Shown here in pieces: positions 45,315-53,762 of a stretch of 64,000 bases of DNA. A model generated the notes under the pieces. That model was not told the origin of the DNA. It saw nothing but the letters and a program-made list of their open reading frames with translations, and ran no database searches. Position numbers and translations under genes: made by a program. Each line of letters opens with the position of its first letter. The first letter of the stretch is position 1. Source of the DNA: Vibrio barjaei (lineage in GTDB: Bacteria; Pseudomonadota; Gammaproteobacteria; Enterobacterales; Vibrionaceae); assembly GCF_001639065.2 (NCBI RefSeq), contig NZ_LQXO02000012.1, forward strand, positions 124,001 to 188,000, written 5' to 3'.

Positions 45315-45335
45315 CCCCCCTGTTGAACAGGGGGG
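45315..45335. terminator. GC-rich hairpin between tag-like and gcvR-like genes
   Basis: CCCCCCTGT (45315-45323) pairs with ACAGGGGGG (45327-45335). It is very stable and lies between convergent genes, but it lacks a T-run on either strand. Confidence 0.45.
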
Positions 45336-45371
45336 AAGACTAAGTCGGGCAAACTCTGCAAGCAAATCTAT

Positions 45372-45887
45372 TTATGATTCCAGAATCACTCGCGTATCTT
45401 CACTCAACGATTCTAACTCACTTGCCACATCTTTAATTTGCATTGCTGCGGGTATTTTAAGTGCCATTGTTGCTGTAAATAGGCTTGAACCAATACCACC
45501 GCCCCCTGCGATAAACACCCGTTGGCAGTCCATATCTAGAATACGTATATCTTGCCCATCTAAGAACTGGGTAATTTCGTTAACGATACCGGCTCGATCA
45601 TTAGCATCTAATCGTAACTGGAACACCTTTTCTTGGTCATGACGATGCTCCGCGGTGTCGGTGATTTGAACTAATAATCCTTGCTGTTCACTGAAGGCGT
45701 TTTTGACTGCTTTAACATTGTCCGTAGGAAGTTCGACCTTTATGACGGCGGCCACATGGTCCTCGATAAAATTCACTTTACTCACCAGCCATTTACCGCC
45801 GTTTTCGTGGGTAACTGATGCAAGGTTTTTAATGGTGGTTGGGCTAGCTTGGCCAACAAAGTTGACAATGAAAGTACTGCTGCTCAT
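45372..45887 (-). CDS. GcvR-like protein with two ACT domains
   Basis: A 171-residue protein with tandem ACT domains (about 5-75 and 90-165; 'LRLDANDRAGIVNEITQFLDGQDIRI' starts the second). It resembles the glycine-cleavage transcriptional repressor GcvR, which acts by binding the LysR activator GcvA. No gcv genes adjoin. It may sense an amino acid. Note the GcvA-like LysR gene at 35758, which is not adjacent. Role inferred only from family. Confidence 0.8.
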   Translation of the reverse strand: MSSSTFIVNFVGQASPTTIKNLASVTHENGGKWLVSKVNFIEDHVAAVIKVELPTDNVKAVKNAFSEQQGLLVQITDTAEHRHDQEKVFQLRLDANDRAGIVNEITQFLDGQDIRILDMDCQRVFIAGGGGIGSSLFTATMALKIPAAMQIKDVASELESLSEDTRVILES

Positions 45888-46121
45888 ACGATTCCCTCCA
45901 CAGGTATAAAACCAACAACTATTTGAATAGTTAACTCCAGTTTAGATCTAAAACAGCTCGGTCGCATGATGAACGTCAAGTATTCACTCTAAAAACAACA
46001 CAAGATTATTGAACTGTAATTAGGCGCACAATTTTCATGGTTTTTATTTGGTCAACAAAGAGTTAGCCATAATACATCCTTCTGTCGCAGATCTAATTTA
46101 CAGTTCTCTGACATTTAATCA

Positions 46122-46138
46122 CTAGACCGACCGGTTTG
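46122..46138. promoter_or_regulatory. TetR/NemR-type operator upstream of the sulfatase cluster
   Basis: CTAGACCGACCGGTTTG, 40 bases before the first gene of the cluster, has a 10-bp dyad (ACCG-AC-CGGT). Extended to about 21 bases it matches the tetR-promoter site at 55921-55943 (read in reverse) at 17 of 21 positions. Confidence 0.68.
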
Positions 46139-46177
46139 TTTTGTTTATTGTGTGATCACTTTATTAGGAGGACAACC

Positions 46178-47593
46178 ATGCAAAACACGACTTTTGATGA
46201 TTTGAAACTCATTCACAAGCGATTAAAAAAGCACTATCAAAGCGAACCAATGCCAAGCTATGAGGCTCGTGTTGCCGTGCTTACGTCGTTAAGAGTGTCG
46301 TTGCAACAATTCAGTGACGCGCTTTGTGATGCTCTGGATAAAGATTATGGAAAGAGAAGCCGACAGGACACATTAGTTGCCGACGTCTTGCCATGTATTG
46401 GCAATATTGACCACACCTTATCCCAGTTAGAGCAATGGATGAGTCCATGTCCGAGAGACGCGGGCCCATTACTTTCAAGCTCTACTGTAGAGGTGGTGTA
46501 TCAACCTAAAGGAGTTGTCGGCATCGTTACTCCTTGGAACTTCCCTGTCATGCTTTCTATCGGTCCTTTGATATCTGCGATTGCCGCGGGTAACAGGGCG
46601 ATGATCAAACTGAGTGAGTTCACCCCTGCCACCAATTCGGTCATTCGTGAAATGCTTGCATGCTGCTTTAGCGATACCGAGGTTGTCGTCATTGAAGGTG
46701 AGGCTGATATCGCTGCTCAGTTCACCTCTTTACCATTCGATCATTTGCTCTTTACTGGCTCAACAGAAGTTGGTCGTAAGGTCATGAAAGCTGCGTCAGA
46801 AAACCTAACGCCAGTCACCTTAGAACTTGGCGGCAAGTCTCCAGTTCTTGTCGCGGATGACGCTGATATTGAGATGGCTGTGGAACGCATTATTTATGGC
46901 AAGAGTTTGAATAATGGTCAGGTTTGCGTAGCTCCTGATTATGTATTGATTCCCGAAGGCAAGCAGCACGCTTTTGTTAAGTCGTATGTCGAGCATTATC
47001 AAAAACTGTTTCCACAAGGGGTAAACAGCGACTCGATGACTAGTCTGATTAATCAGCGTCAATTCCAACGTCTTCATGACTTACTCTCCAATGAAGTGGC
47101 AGCAGAGTCTCAGGTTACTGCTGGTCATAAAGAAGCGCTCGATGTGGAACGACAACTAATGGCGACACACTTAATTGTTAATCCATCTTTGCAATCACCG
47201 GTTATGACTCAAGAAATTTTTGGCCCTTTATTGCCAATCATCACCTATTCCAACATTGATGCTGCAATTAACTTTATTACCGAGAGACCGAGACCCCTAG
47301 CACTCTACCTGATGAGCGAAGATGACTCATTACAACGCAAAGTGGCCACTCAGGTGCACTCTGGTGGCATGTGCATCAATGACTGCGTTTTCCACCTAGC
47401 GGTCGATGATGCACCATTTGGAGGTATTGGTGAGTCTGGAAAAGGGGCTTACCACGGCAAAGAAGGCTTCCTAACTTTTTCTCACGCTAAGACGGTGATG
47501 ACGACCGATGCACAACAACACAATATCAGCTTATTACTTGGCCCTGAAGATAACGAATTCAAACGTGCAGTGCTAAAAACACTGTGCGCATAA
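46178..47593 (+). CDS. Coniferyl-aldehyde-dehydrogenase-type ALDH
   Basis: A 471-residue NAD(P)-dependent aldehyde dehydrogenase of the coniferyl aldehyde/fatty-aldehyde class (class 3-like, short N-terminus). The catalytic Glu lies in 'LELGGK' and the nucleophile is Cys250 in 'NNGQVCVAPDYV'; 'PWNFPVML' and 'FTGSTEVG' bind the cofactor. It oxidises an aldehyde to the acid. ATG at 46178 follows AGGAGG; a longer frame to 46136 does not. It is first in a nine-gene run containing an alcohol dehydrogenase and two sulfatases, with a TetR-type operator just upstream. The real substrate is unknown. Confidence 0.88.
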   Translation: MQNTTFDDLKLIHKRLKKHYQSEPMPSYEARVAVLTSLRVSLQQFSDALCDALDKDYGKRSRQDTLVADVLPCIGNIDHTLSQLEQWMSPCPRDAGPLLSSSTVEVVYQPKGVVGIVTPWNFPVMLSIGPLISAIAAGNRAMIKLSEFTPATNSVIREMLACCFSDTEVVVIEGEADIAAQFTSLPFDHLLFTGSTEVGRKVMKAASENLTPVTLELGGKSPVLVADDADIEMAVERIIYGKSLNNGQVCVAPDYVLIPEGKQHAFVKSYVEHYQKLFPQGVNSDSMTSLINQRQFQRLHDLLSNEVAAESQVTAGHKEALDVERQLMATHLIVNPSLQSPVMTQEIFGPLLPIITYSNIDAAINFITERPRPLALYLMSEDDSLQRKVATQVHSGGMCINDCVFHLAVDDAPFGGIGESGKGAYHGKEGFLTFSHAKTVMTTDAQQHNISLLLGPEDNEFKRAVLKTLCA

Positions 47594-47615
47594 CTGACTA
47601 ATTGGAGATTCAACT

Positions 47616-48791
47616 ATGAATAACTTTACTTTCAACCTTAGAACCGTCGTTCACTCTGGTGCATCTTCCATAGAGGCGATCCCAACCTTGTTTAAAGCGA
47701 AAGGTGCGCAACGAGTGTTGCTGGTCAGCGATAAAGGTCTCGAGTCATTGGGTTTTGTAGAGCGTTTGGCATCGCTGTTTTCGACGGAAGAGAACGTGAA
47801 GCTCGCGGGTATTTACACCGATATTGAAGCGGATGCGAGCTGTTTGGATATTAATCGCGCTCTGGAATTTGCAAAACAGGTGAATGCAGACAGTATTTTG
47901 GCGCTCGGCGGGGGGAGCGTAATCGATGCATCAAAAGGCATCAAATATGGTTTAGAACATCAGCTTGATGATATCCGTGATGCAATTCAAGGTGGTGGGC
48001 GTCTTGAAGTTGGTCCTGATGTAAAACCGTTTTCAATTCTTCATATAGGAGTACCGACAACGGCAGGGACAGGTGCAGAAGCATCACCTATCGCGGTTTT
48101 TTATAATGACAAGGAGCAGGTTAAAGCAAGTTTAGTCGTCTCTGGACTTGAGTGCGATATCGCTGTTTTAGACCCTGAGCTGACAGTGAATTTGCCAGCA
48201 GCGTTAACAGTATCGACAGGTATGGACGCATTAACTCATGCTATCGAAGCGTTGGCATCGCCTTTGAGTAATACCTTCACTGATGCTTATGCAACACAGG
48301 CGTGTCGCTTGATACTGAATAACCTACCGCAAGTACTTCAGTCTCCGCAAAATGTTGCGGCTCGTAGTGAGCTCCTGCAAGCAAGCACCATGGCTATTTC
48401 TGCTTTCTATTCGTCTCTAGGTGGCATACCGATCCACAACTGCGCGCACGCTTTTGGCGCGATAGCGCATATCCCACATGGTGATGCTAATAGTGTCTTA
48501 TTACCAGTGGTGATTGATGCACTTCCTGAGTTTTACCTCCCAAGCATTAATAAATTAGCAGCGGTGTTTGGAATATCACCTAGCTTAACAGATGCCGAAA
48601 AACACCAAGAGGTTGTTCATTCATTACGTGCCTTCCAGACGTTAGTGAATGCGACGCAGAGCTTTACTAAATGGAACCTAGATGACAACAAAAAAGCGCA
48701 GATTGTCTCTGGGATAGAAAAAGACATCAGTTTCCAGTTCTACCCGATTGCTCAAGAAAAAATCACCGCAATACTCGAGACTACTTGTTAA
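47616..48791 (+). CDS. Iron-containing (group III) alcohol dehydrogenase
   Basis: A 391-residue Fe-ADH with NAD(P)-binding 'ALGGGSVIDASKGI' and metal-site motifs 'STGMDALTHAIEAL' (Asp/His) and 'HNCAHAFGAIAHIPHGDAN' (His, His). It interconverts an alcohol and aldehyde. Lying 22 bases after the aldehyde dehydrogenase, it probably forms a two-step alcohol-to-acid path with it. Preceded by GGAG. No unusual features. Confidence 0.92.
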   Translation: MNNFTFNLRTVVHSGASSIEAIPTLFKAKGAQRVLLVSDKGLESLGFVERLASLFSTEENVKLAGIYTDIEADASCLDINRALEFAKQVNADSILALGGGSVIDASKGIKYGLEHQLDDIRDAIQGGGRLEVGPDVKPFSILHIGVPTTAGTGAEASPIAVFYNDKEQVKASLVVSGLECDIAVLDPELTVNLPAALTVSTGMDALTHAIEALASPLSNTFTDAYATQACRLILNNLPQVLQSPQNVAARSELLQASTMAISAFYSSLGGIPIHNCAHAFGAIAHIPHGDANSVLLPVVIDALPEFYLPSINKLAAVFGISPSLTDAEKHQEVVHSLRAFQTLVNATQSFTKWNLDDNKKAQIVSGIEKDISFQFYPIAQEKITAILETTC

Positions 48792-48853
48792 TTTCCCAAC
48801 TTACTCATTGTGGCATAGGGATGTGCCTCACTTTTGAATACTAGGAGGCAATT

Positions 48854-49261
48854 ATGTTTTTTACTCAACACGTCAACAAGATGTTATTGGTGACCGGTAT
48901 TGGAACCGCGGCGGCTTTCGCTTATGCGTTTTTTCCGCAATGGGCGATTACTCACATTGGGCAATTACCTTATGTGGAGCAGGATTTTGTGTTCTATCAA
49001 CACTGGGGTGTCATGGTAGGCATGATGGGGGTGATGATGGTGGGTGCTGCTTTCAAACCTCAGTGGAGGGAGAGCATCATGCTTTATTCTGCGGTGGAGA
49101 AAGGCTTTATGGTGATTCTTCTTCTGCTTAACTTCAACAGCCCCCACATTACCGGCTTTTTACTTGCAGGTGCTATGGATACATTCGTTGTGATTTGGAC
49201 ATTAGCATACTGGAAAGAGCAGAAAACCATACGCTTACAAGCCTCAAGCTTTCAGCACTAG
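48854..49261 (+). CDS. Four-helix membrane protein of unknown function
   Basis: A 135-residue protein with about four predicted membrane helices: 'MLLVTGIGTAAAFAYAFFP', 'HWGVMVGMMGVMMVGAAF', 'GFMVILLLLNF' and 'GFLLAGAMDTFVVIWTLAYW'. It looks like the small DoxX/DUF4345-like class by layout, but I cannot assign a family. Preceded by AGGAGG, so it is well translated. Between the alcohol dehydrogenase and a Sel1-like gene; a role linked to the cluster is inferred from position. Confidence 0.75.
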   Translation: MFFTQHVNKMLLVTGIGTAAAFAYAFFPQWAITHIGQLPYVEQDFVFYQHWGVMVGMMGVMMVGAAFKPQWRESIMLYSAVEKGFMVILLLLNFNSPHITGFLLAGAMDTFVVIWTLAYWKEQKTIRLQASSFQH

Positions 49262-49270
49262 CGTCAACCT

Positions 49271-49693
49271 ATGAATAAACGCGTTCAACATTGGTCGCTT
49301 AGCTTTCTCTGTTTGCTTGTTATTGGGACGGCGTGCCTAGGGTACGTAACAGACACACCAGATACGTTATCTAGTGATGTTGGCACCACGTTTCAAAACG
49401 GCTACGTGGGTGACGCTGCAGCACAGTACGAGATTGGTATGTTTTATCTGCAGAGTGCCGAATCTGAGAGTGAATATCTTGAATCTACTCAAGAAAAAGC
49501 ACGCAAATGGATATCACTAGCAGCGAACCAAGGGAATGCAGACGCTCAATTACAGCTTGGTCTTATGTACGCGACAGGGACTGGTGGCGAGCAAGATCAT
49601 TCTCTAGCGGTTAGCTGGATAGGCAAAGCCGCTGAACAGAATCATCCTAGAGCACTGGATATGCTCCATTGGATGTCACAAAGTGCTCACTAA
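49271..49693 (+). CDS. Exported Sel1-like repeat protein
   Basis: A 140-residue protein with an N-terminal hydrophobic segment ('WSLSFLCLLVIGTACLGYV') that could be a signal or an anchor, followed by about two Sel1-like repeats ('AAAQYEIGMFYLQSA...AANQGNADAQLQLGLMYATGTG' and 'AVSWIGKAAEQNHPRAL'). These repeats mediate protein contacts. It sits 9 bases after the membrane gene and 13 before a sulfatase, so it may assist an exported partner. Function unknown. Confidence 0.75.
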   Translation: MNKRVQHWSLSFLCLLVIGTACLGYVTDTPDTLSSDVGTTFQNGYVGDAAAQYEIGMFYLQSAESESEYLESTQEKARKWISLAANQGNADAQLQLGLMYATGTGGEQDHSLAVSWIGKAAEQNHPRALDMLHWMSQSAH

Positions 49694-49706
49694 ATAAGGG
49701 TGAACC

Positions 49707-51449
49707 ATGAATAATTCAAAAACTATCTTATGCACGGCCATAGCAGCCTCTTGTGCACCTAATGCGTTTGCTGCGCAGGAAAAACCTAATATCTTACTCA
49801 TCGTTGGTGATGATGTCGGATTTGCTGATACGCAACCTTATGGTTCTGAAGTGTCAACACCAAACCTGATGCAACTGGCTGAAGAGGGGGTGAAATTTAC
49901 CAACTTCCACGCTTCACCAACGTCATCTGTCACTCGTTCTATGATGTTAACGGGTGCCAACAGTCATGAGGTTGGGTTGGGAACGTTCGACTATGCCGTC
50001 TATCCGCCTGCTATTGGTAAGCCAGGTTACGAAGGTTACCTCACTAAGGATGGCGTAACCGTAGCGACGCTACTTCGTGATAATGGTTACCACACTTACC
50101 TTTCTGGGAAATGGCACTTGGGTCATGACGATGGTTTCCTACCGGATGACCGTGGCTTTGAACAGAGCTACGGAATTTTGGCTGGCGGTTCTAATCATTT
50201 CAATAGAGATATGATGTTCCCAGCGAAGAATGAAGCGACAGCAAATGCGCTGCAAAAAGGTGAAATGCCAGGCGTTGAGGTCGAACCGACTTATCAAAAT
50301 GGTCAACAAGTAAAAGACAAGTATCCGGGAGAGTATTCAGACCAAGGCTATACCGAAGAGTTGATCAGCATGATTGATAGCAATAAGGACTCTGGAAAAC
50401 CCTTCTTTGCCTACTTACCATTCACAGCGATTCACTTACCACTACAAGCACCTAAAGCATCATTTGAAGATAAAATTGCTTATTACGTAGAGCACGGATG
50501 GGATTCAGTTCGAGAGGACCGCTTTAAACGAATGCAACAGATGGGCGTAATTCCAAAGAGTGCCACGATGTCCGATAGAAATTCACTGAGTCGACCATGG
50601 GATGATTTGTCAGATGAACAAAAGCAATGGTATGGCAAAAAAATGGCCATTGCTATGGGAATGATGGAGCTTCAAGACCAGCAGATAGGCCAGGTAACTG
50701 ATTATTTGAAGAAAATAGGTGAGTACGACAATACGTATATTATCTATCTTGCAGACAACGGTCCGGAAGCGACGGATATTACTGGGAAAAATGTTAGTGA
50801 TTTGATTCGTACATGGACCGATTATCACTTTGACAATAGTACCGAAAATCTGGGTAACGCAGATTCAAGTGTCTCTTTGGGCCCTGAATGGGCAAGTGCA
50901 TCTACAGGTGGATTGTCTTGGTTCAAAGCGTACACAGCAGAAGGGGGAGTACGTGTTCCTTTGATCATCAAACCTGCCAAGGGGGTTCTCGGAGAGAAGG
51001 AGTCACTGGATGTCGGAACTCAAACGAATGAACTGGCTCAAGTGAAAGACCTTGCCGCTACAATATTGGATGTGGCCGATGTTGAACCAGCGGGTAGTGA
51101 ATATAAAGGTAGAAAAGTGGCCCCAATGAGCGGTCAAAGCATTATGCCTTATCTAAATGGTGAGCAAGATACTGTTCATAGGCAAGACAATGCTATCGCG
51201 TTTGAGCTATTCGGCAGTGGCATCCTTCTTCAAGGGGACTTTAAGATCATTCGAATTTCGAAAGGGATGGGAGGAGACAGTGAGTGGCATATGTACAACA
51301 CTAAGTTAGACCCAGCTGAAATGATAGATCTGAAGCACCAACGTCCTGAGCAGTTCCAACAAATGTTGTCTGCTTATAAAGAGTACGAAAAAACAATGGG
51401 TATCGTACCGGTGGATGAACAATGGAATCCATTTGAAAACGTGAAGTAA
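49707..51449 (+). CDS. Exported sulfatase, Ser-type active site
   Basis: A 580-residue sulfatase with a signal peptide ending near AFAAQ. 'NILLIVGDDVGFADTQPYGSE' holds the metal Asp pair. The formylglycine motif aligns as Ser73-Ser-Val-Thr-Arg77 (C/S-x-P/A-x-R), so the modified residue would be Ser73 and the usual Pro is Val. 'SGKWHLGHD' and 'IIYLADNGPEATD' complete the site. Hydrolysis of a sulfate ester in the periplasm is expected. The anSME maturase gene follows, separated by a strong 14-bp hairpin. Ser-type sulfatases need such a maturase. Substrate unknown. Confidence 0.9.
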   Translation: MNNSKTILCTAIAASCAPNAFAAQEKPNILLIVGDDVGFADTQPYGSEVSTPNLMQLAEEGVKFTNFHASPTSSVTRSMMLTGANSHEVGLGTFDYAVYPPAIGKPGYEGYLTKDGVTVATLLRDNGYHTYLSGKWHLGHDDGFLPDDRGFEQSYGILAGGSNHFNRDMMFPAKNEATANALQKGEMPGVEVEPTYQNGQQVKDKYPGEYSDQGYTEELISMIDSNKDSGKPFFAYLPFTAIHLPLQAPKASFEDKIAYYVEHGWDSVREDRFKRMQQMGVIPKSATMSDRNSLSRPWDDLSDEQKQWYGKKMAIAMGMMELQDQQIGQVTDYLKKIGEYDNTYIIYLADNGPEATDITGKNVSDLIRTWTDYHFDNSTENLGNADSSVSLGPEWASASTGGLSWFKAYTAEGGVRVPLIIKPAKGVLGEKESLDVGTQTNELAQVKDLAATILDVADVEPAGSEYKGRKVAPMSGQSIMPYLNGEQDTVHRQDNAIAFELFGSGILLQGDFKIIRISKGMGGDSEWHMYNTKLDPAEMIDLKHQRPEQFQQMLSAYKEYEKTMGIVPVDEQWNPFENVK

Positions 51450-51456
51450 AAAATTT

Positions 51457-51492
51457 CGCCCTAACACAAACTGACCGATTTGTGTTAGGGCG
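51457..51492 (+). terminator. Strong 14-bp hairpin between sulfatase and maturase genes
   Basis: CGCCCTAACACAAA (51457-51470) pairs perfectly with TTTGTGTTAGGGCG (51479-51492) around an 8-base loop. There is no T-run. It may protect the upstream message or partly terminate, so lowering maturase expression. Confidence 0.65.
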
Positions 51493-51549
51493 AGTTCATA
51501 CTTTAAAAATGTTGAACGGTATGGATACCTTCTTAAGAGGAACAATACC

Positions 51550-52791
51550 ATGTCTCACTATCACCTTAATGTACCTCAGTTCCAAGGCCAGCCTCATGCA
51601 AAGTTTCAGGCGTTGGCGAAACCAATTGGTGCTGTGTGTAATATTAACTGCGACTATTGCTATTATCTGGACAAACAACAGCTACTAGAGTATCCGAAGA
51701 ACCGTTCATACAAGATGAGCGATGAGTTGTTAGAGCGTTATATTCGCCAGTATATTCAAGGGCAGAACACACCAGAGATCGTCTTCTCTTGGCATGGTGG
51801 CGAGCCGACGATGTTAGGTCTTAGTTATTTTGAACGAATAGTGGAGCTCCAAACGAAATACGCCAAACCGAATGTGAAGATAGTAAATGATATTCAGACT
51901 AACGGGTTGTTAATCAATGACAAGTGGTGTCAGTTCTTGGCGAAACACGCGTTTAGCGTAGGTTTGAGTATTGATGGCCCAGAACAGCTTCACAATACTT
52001 ATCGCAAGAACCGTTGTGGGCAGGGGACGTTTAGCAAGGTGATTGAAGCGGCGGAACGTCTAAAGCGTCATGGTATCCACTTTGCGACGCTGACTTGTGT
52101 CAACAACGTTAATGGAAATTACCCTTTAGAGGTGTATCGCTTCGTAAGAGATGAGATTCAACCATCACAAATTCAATTTATCCCAGTTGTTGACCGAGAT
52201 GAAGAGATAAAATGGGCTCAGTGTTCTGAAGCTGCAATCATCCCTGTATCCGCTCAAACAACAAGTTGGAGTGTCGCTCCGACTCAATGGGGAGACTTCT
52301 TAACGACCATTTTTGATGAATGGATGAAGCAAGATTTTGGCAAAGTTCATATTCCTTACTTTGAAAACTTTTTCGGAATTTGGATGGGTAAACCGAGTTC
52401 GATGTGTACGTTAAGCGATATATGCGGCAAGGGCATTGCTGTCGAACCTAATGGCGATGTTTACGCCTGCGATCACTATGTTCATCCTGAACACAAAATT
52501 GGCAATATTGAGCAGACGCCATTGGCGGCAATCGCTTTATCCAAACAGCAAATGACCTTTGGTTTTGCTAAACAAAGAGCGTTACCCAAACAATGTTTGG
52601 AGTGCAAGGTGAGGTTTGCTTGTCATGGTGAGTGTCCAAAGAATCGAATCGTAAAAGATAAGTACGGTAACCCTGGGCTCAATTATCTATGCCAAGGTTG
52701 GCAACAAATATTTCATCATGTTGACCCAGTGATTACGCATATACTTGAGCTAAATGGAATGGCGAAAACAACATGCAGAGTTACTGGGTGA
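51550..52791 (+). CDS. Anaerobic sulfatase-maturating enzyme (radical SAM)
   Basis: A 413-residue radical-SAM/SPASM enzyme that converts the active-site Cys or Ser of sulfatases to formylglycine. The SAM cluster cysteines are Cys30, Cys34 and Cys37 (C-x3-C-x2-C in 'VCNINCDYC'). C-terminal Cys motifs ('ICGKGIAVEPNGDVYACDHYV' and 'CLECKVRFACHGECPKNR') bind the two auxiliary clusters. It lies between the two sulfatase genes, which strongly supports the role. Cytoplasmic, acting before export. Preceded by AGAGGA. Confidence 0.94.
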   Translation: MSHYHLNVPQFQGQPHAKFQALAKPIGAVCNINCDYCYYLDKQQLLEYPKNRSYKMSDELLERYIRQYIQGQNTPEIVFSWHGGEPTMLGLSYFERIVELQTKYAKPNVKIVNDIQTNGLLINDKWCQFLAKHAFSVGLSIDGPEQLHNTYRKNRCGQGTFSKVIEAAERLKRHGIHFATLTCVNNVNGNYPLEVYRFVRDEIQPSQIQFIPVVDRDEEIKWAQCSEAAIIPVSAQTTSWSVAPTQWGDFLTTIFDEWMKQDFGKVHIPYFENFFGIWMGKPSSMCTLSDICGKGIAVEPNGDVYACDHYVHPEHKIGNIEQTPLAAIALSKQQMTFGFAKQRALPKQCLECKVRFACHGECPKNRIVKDKYGNPGLNYLCQGWQQIFHHVDPVITHILELNGMAKTTCRVTG

Positions 52792-52795
52792 GAAT

Positions 52796-53263
52796 ATGGA
52801 TAGTTATTTACTACTTGGCTTGGTCATGGCGCTGCTTAGTATTTGGAAAACCTATTCCGGTCCGGCATTAGCGGGTTTTGTTGGTTTTAGTTACCCAGAA
52901 ATGTTGTTGTTTAATGTAGTTCCAGCATTGATGGCAGGTTATTTCGGATGGTTTATAGGACGATATTCCTTTTACCTTTATGCGAGAAAGAATTTTCAGC
53001 CTTACAGGCCAAAGTTGAGGCGATTCGTAACCGCATGGAAAAGGTATGGCAATAAGACTATGGCCACACTTGCTCCTGTTCTAGTTGGTATTCCACTCTA
53101 CACCTTGGTCGCTAGGCGCCTCAGACAAAGTCACGTTACGACCTTCATTTTACTTTCACTGTCTATTTTGTGTTGGAGCGGTTTGAGTTATAGCCTAGTC
53201 AATGCACTAAATCTTAGTACACATCTCAATTTACAAGGCTTACTTAGCCAGATAGGGCTTTGA
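52796..53263 (+). CDS. Predicted membrane protein of unknown function
   Basis: A 155-residue protein with about four predicted helices ('LLLGLVMALLSIWKTYSG', 'LLFNVVPALMAGYFGWFIG', 'TLAPVLVGIPLYTLVA', 'TFILLSLSILCWSGLSY') and a basic cytosolic loop. I do not recognise a family. ATG at 52796 lies four bases after the maturase stop, with GGTGAG upstream; the frame is open further but overlaps the maturase. Role unknown; location suggests it serves the sulfatase cluster. Confidence 0.72.
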   Translation: MDSYLLLGLVMALLSIWKTYSGPALAGFVGFSYPEMLLFNVVPALMAGYFGWFIGRYSFYLYARKNFQPYRPKLRRFVTAWKRYGNKTMATLAPVLVGIPLYTLVARRLRQSHVTTFILLSLSILCWSGLSYSLVNALNLSTHLNLQGLLSQIGL

Positions 53264-53343
53264 GCTAACTTACTCTATTCAATCTGAAAGTTTGCTTTAT
53301 CGATACCAGCAACTAGTCTGTAAGAACAAACCGGAGAAGCAAC

Positions 53344-53745
53344 ATGACGCATACACAAAAGTTTTTGTTACTGGCGGTCCTTGGGTTAGTCCCTATTGCC
53401 CTGATGTATGGCTTGGTACCTAGTATTACCTTACCTTTCCTGTTTGATATTGATGCATCACCGACTAATGTGAGTCATATCTTTCGCGCCGTTATGGGGC
53501 TCTATCTTGCATTGGCGGTTTACTGGCTTATGGGGGCTTTCGGGACGCAGCAAATGGCGCGTTCTGCACTACAAAGTCTGATTGTGTTTATGTGGGGGCT
53601 GGGGTTAGGTCGTGCTTTCAGCATGGTCGTCGATGGGATACCAAATGGGCTGTTAGTCGTTTATCTCCTCCTCGAAATAGGATTTGGAGTTGTAGGGATT
53701 GTGCTTCTCAACAAAGATGATTTTAAAACCAAACGTGCCGCGTGA
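53344..53745 (+). CDS. DUF4345-type membrane protein
   Basis: A 133-residue four-helix membrane protein that looks like the DUF4345 family ('SHIFRAVMGLYLALAVYWLMGAF' and 'LGLGRAFSMVVDGIPN' are typical). Function of the family is not known. Preceded by GGAGAAGCA. It lies 17 bases before the second sulfatase, so the two are co-transcribed. Confidence 0.78.
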   Translation: MTHTQKFLLLAVLGLVPIALMYGLVPSITLPFLFDIDASPTNVSHIFRAVMGLYLALAVYWLMGAFGTQQMARSALQSLIVFMWGLGLGRAFSMVVDGIPNGLLVVYLLLEIGFGVVGIVLLNKDDFKTKRAA

Positions 53746-53762
53746 ATATATTAGGAGGTAGG

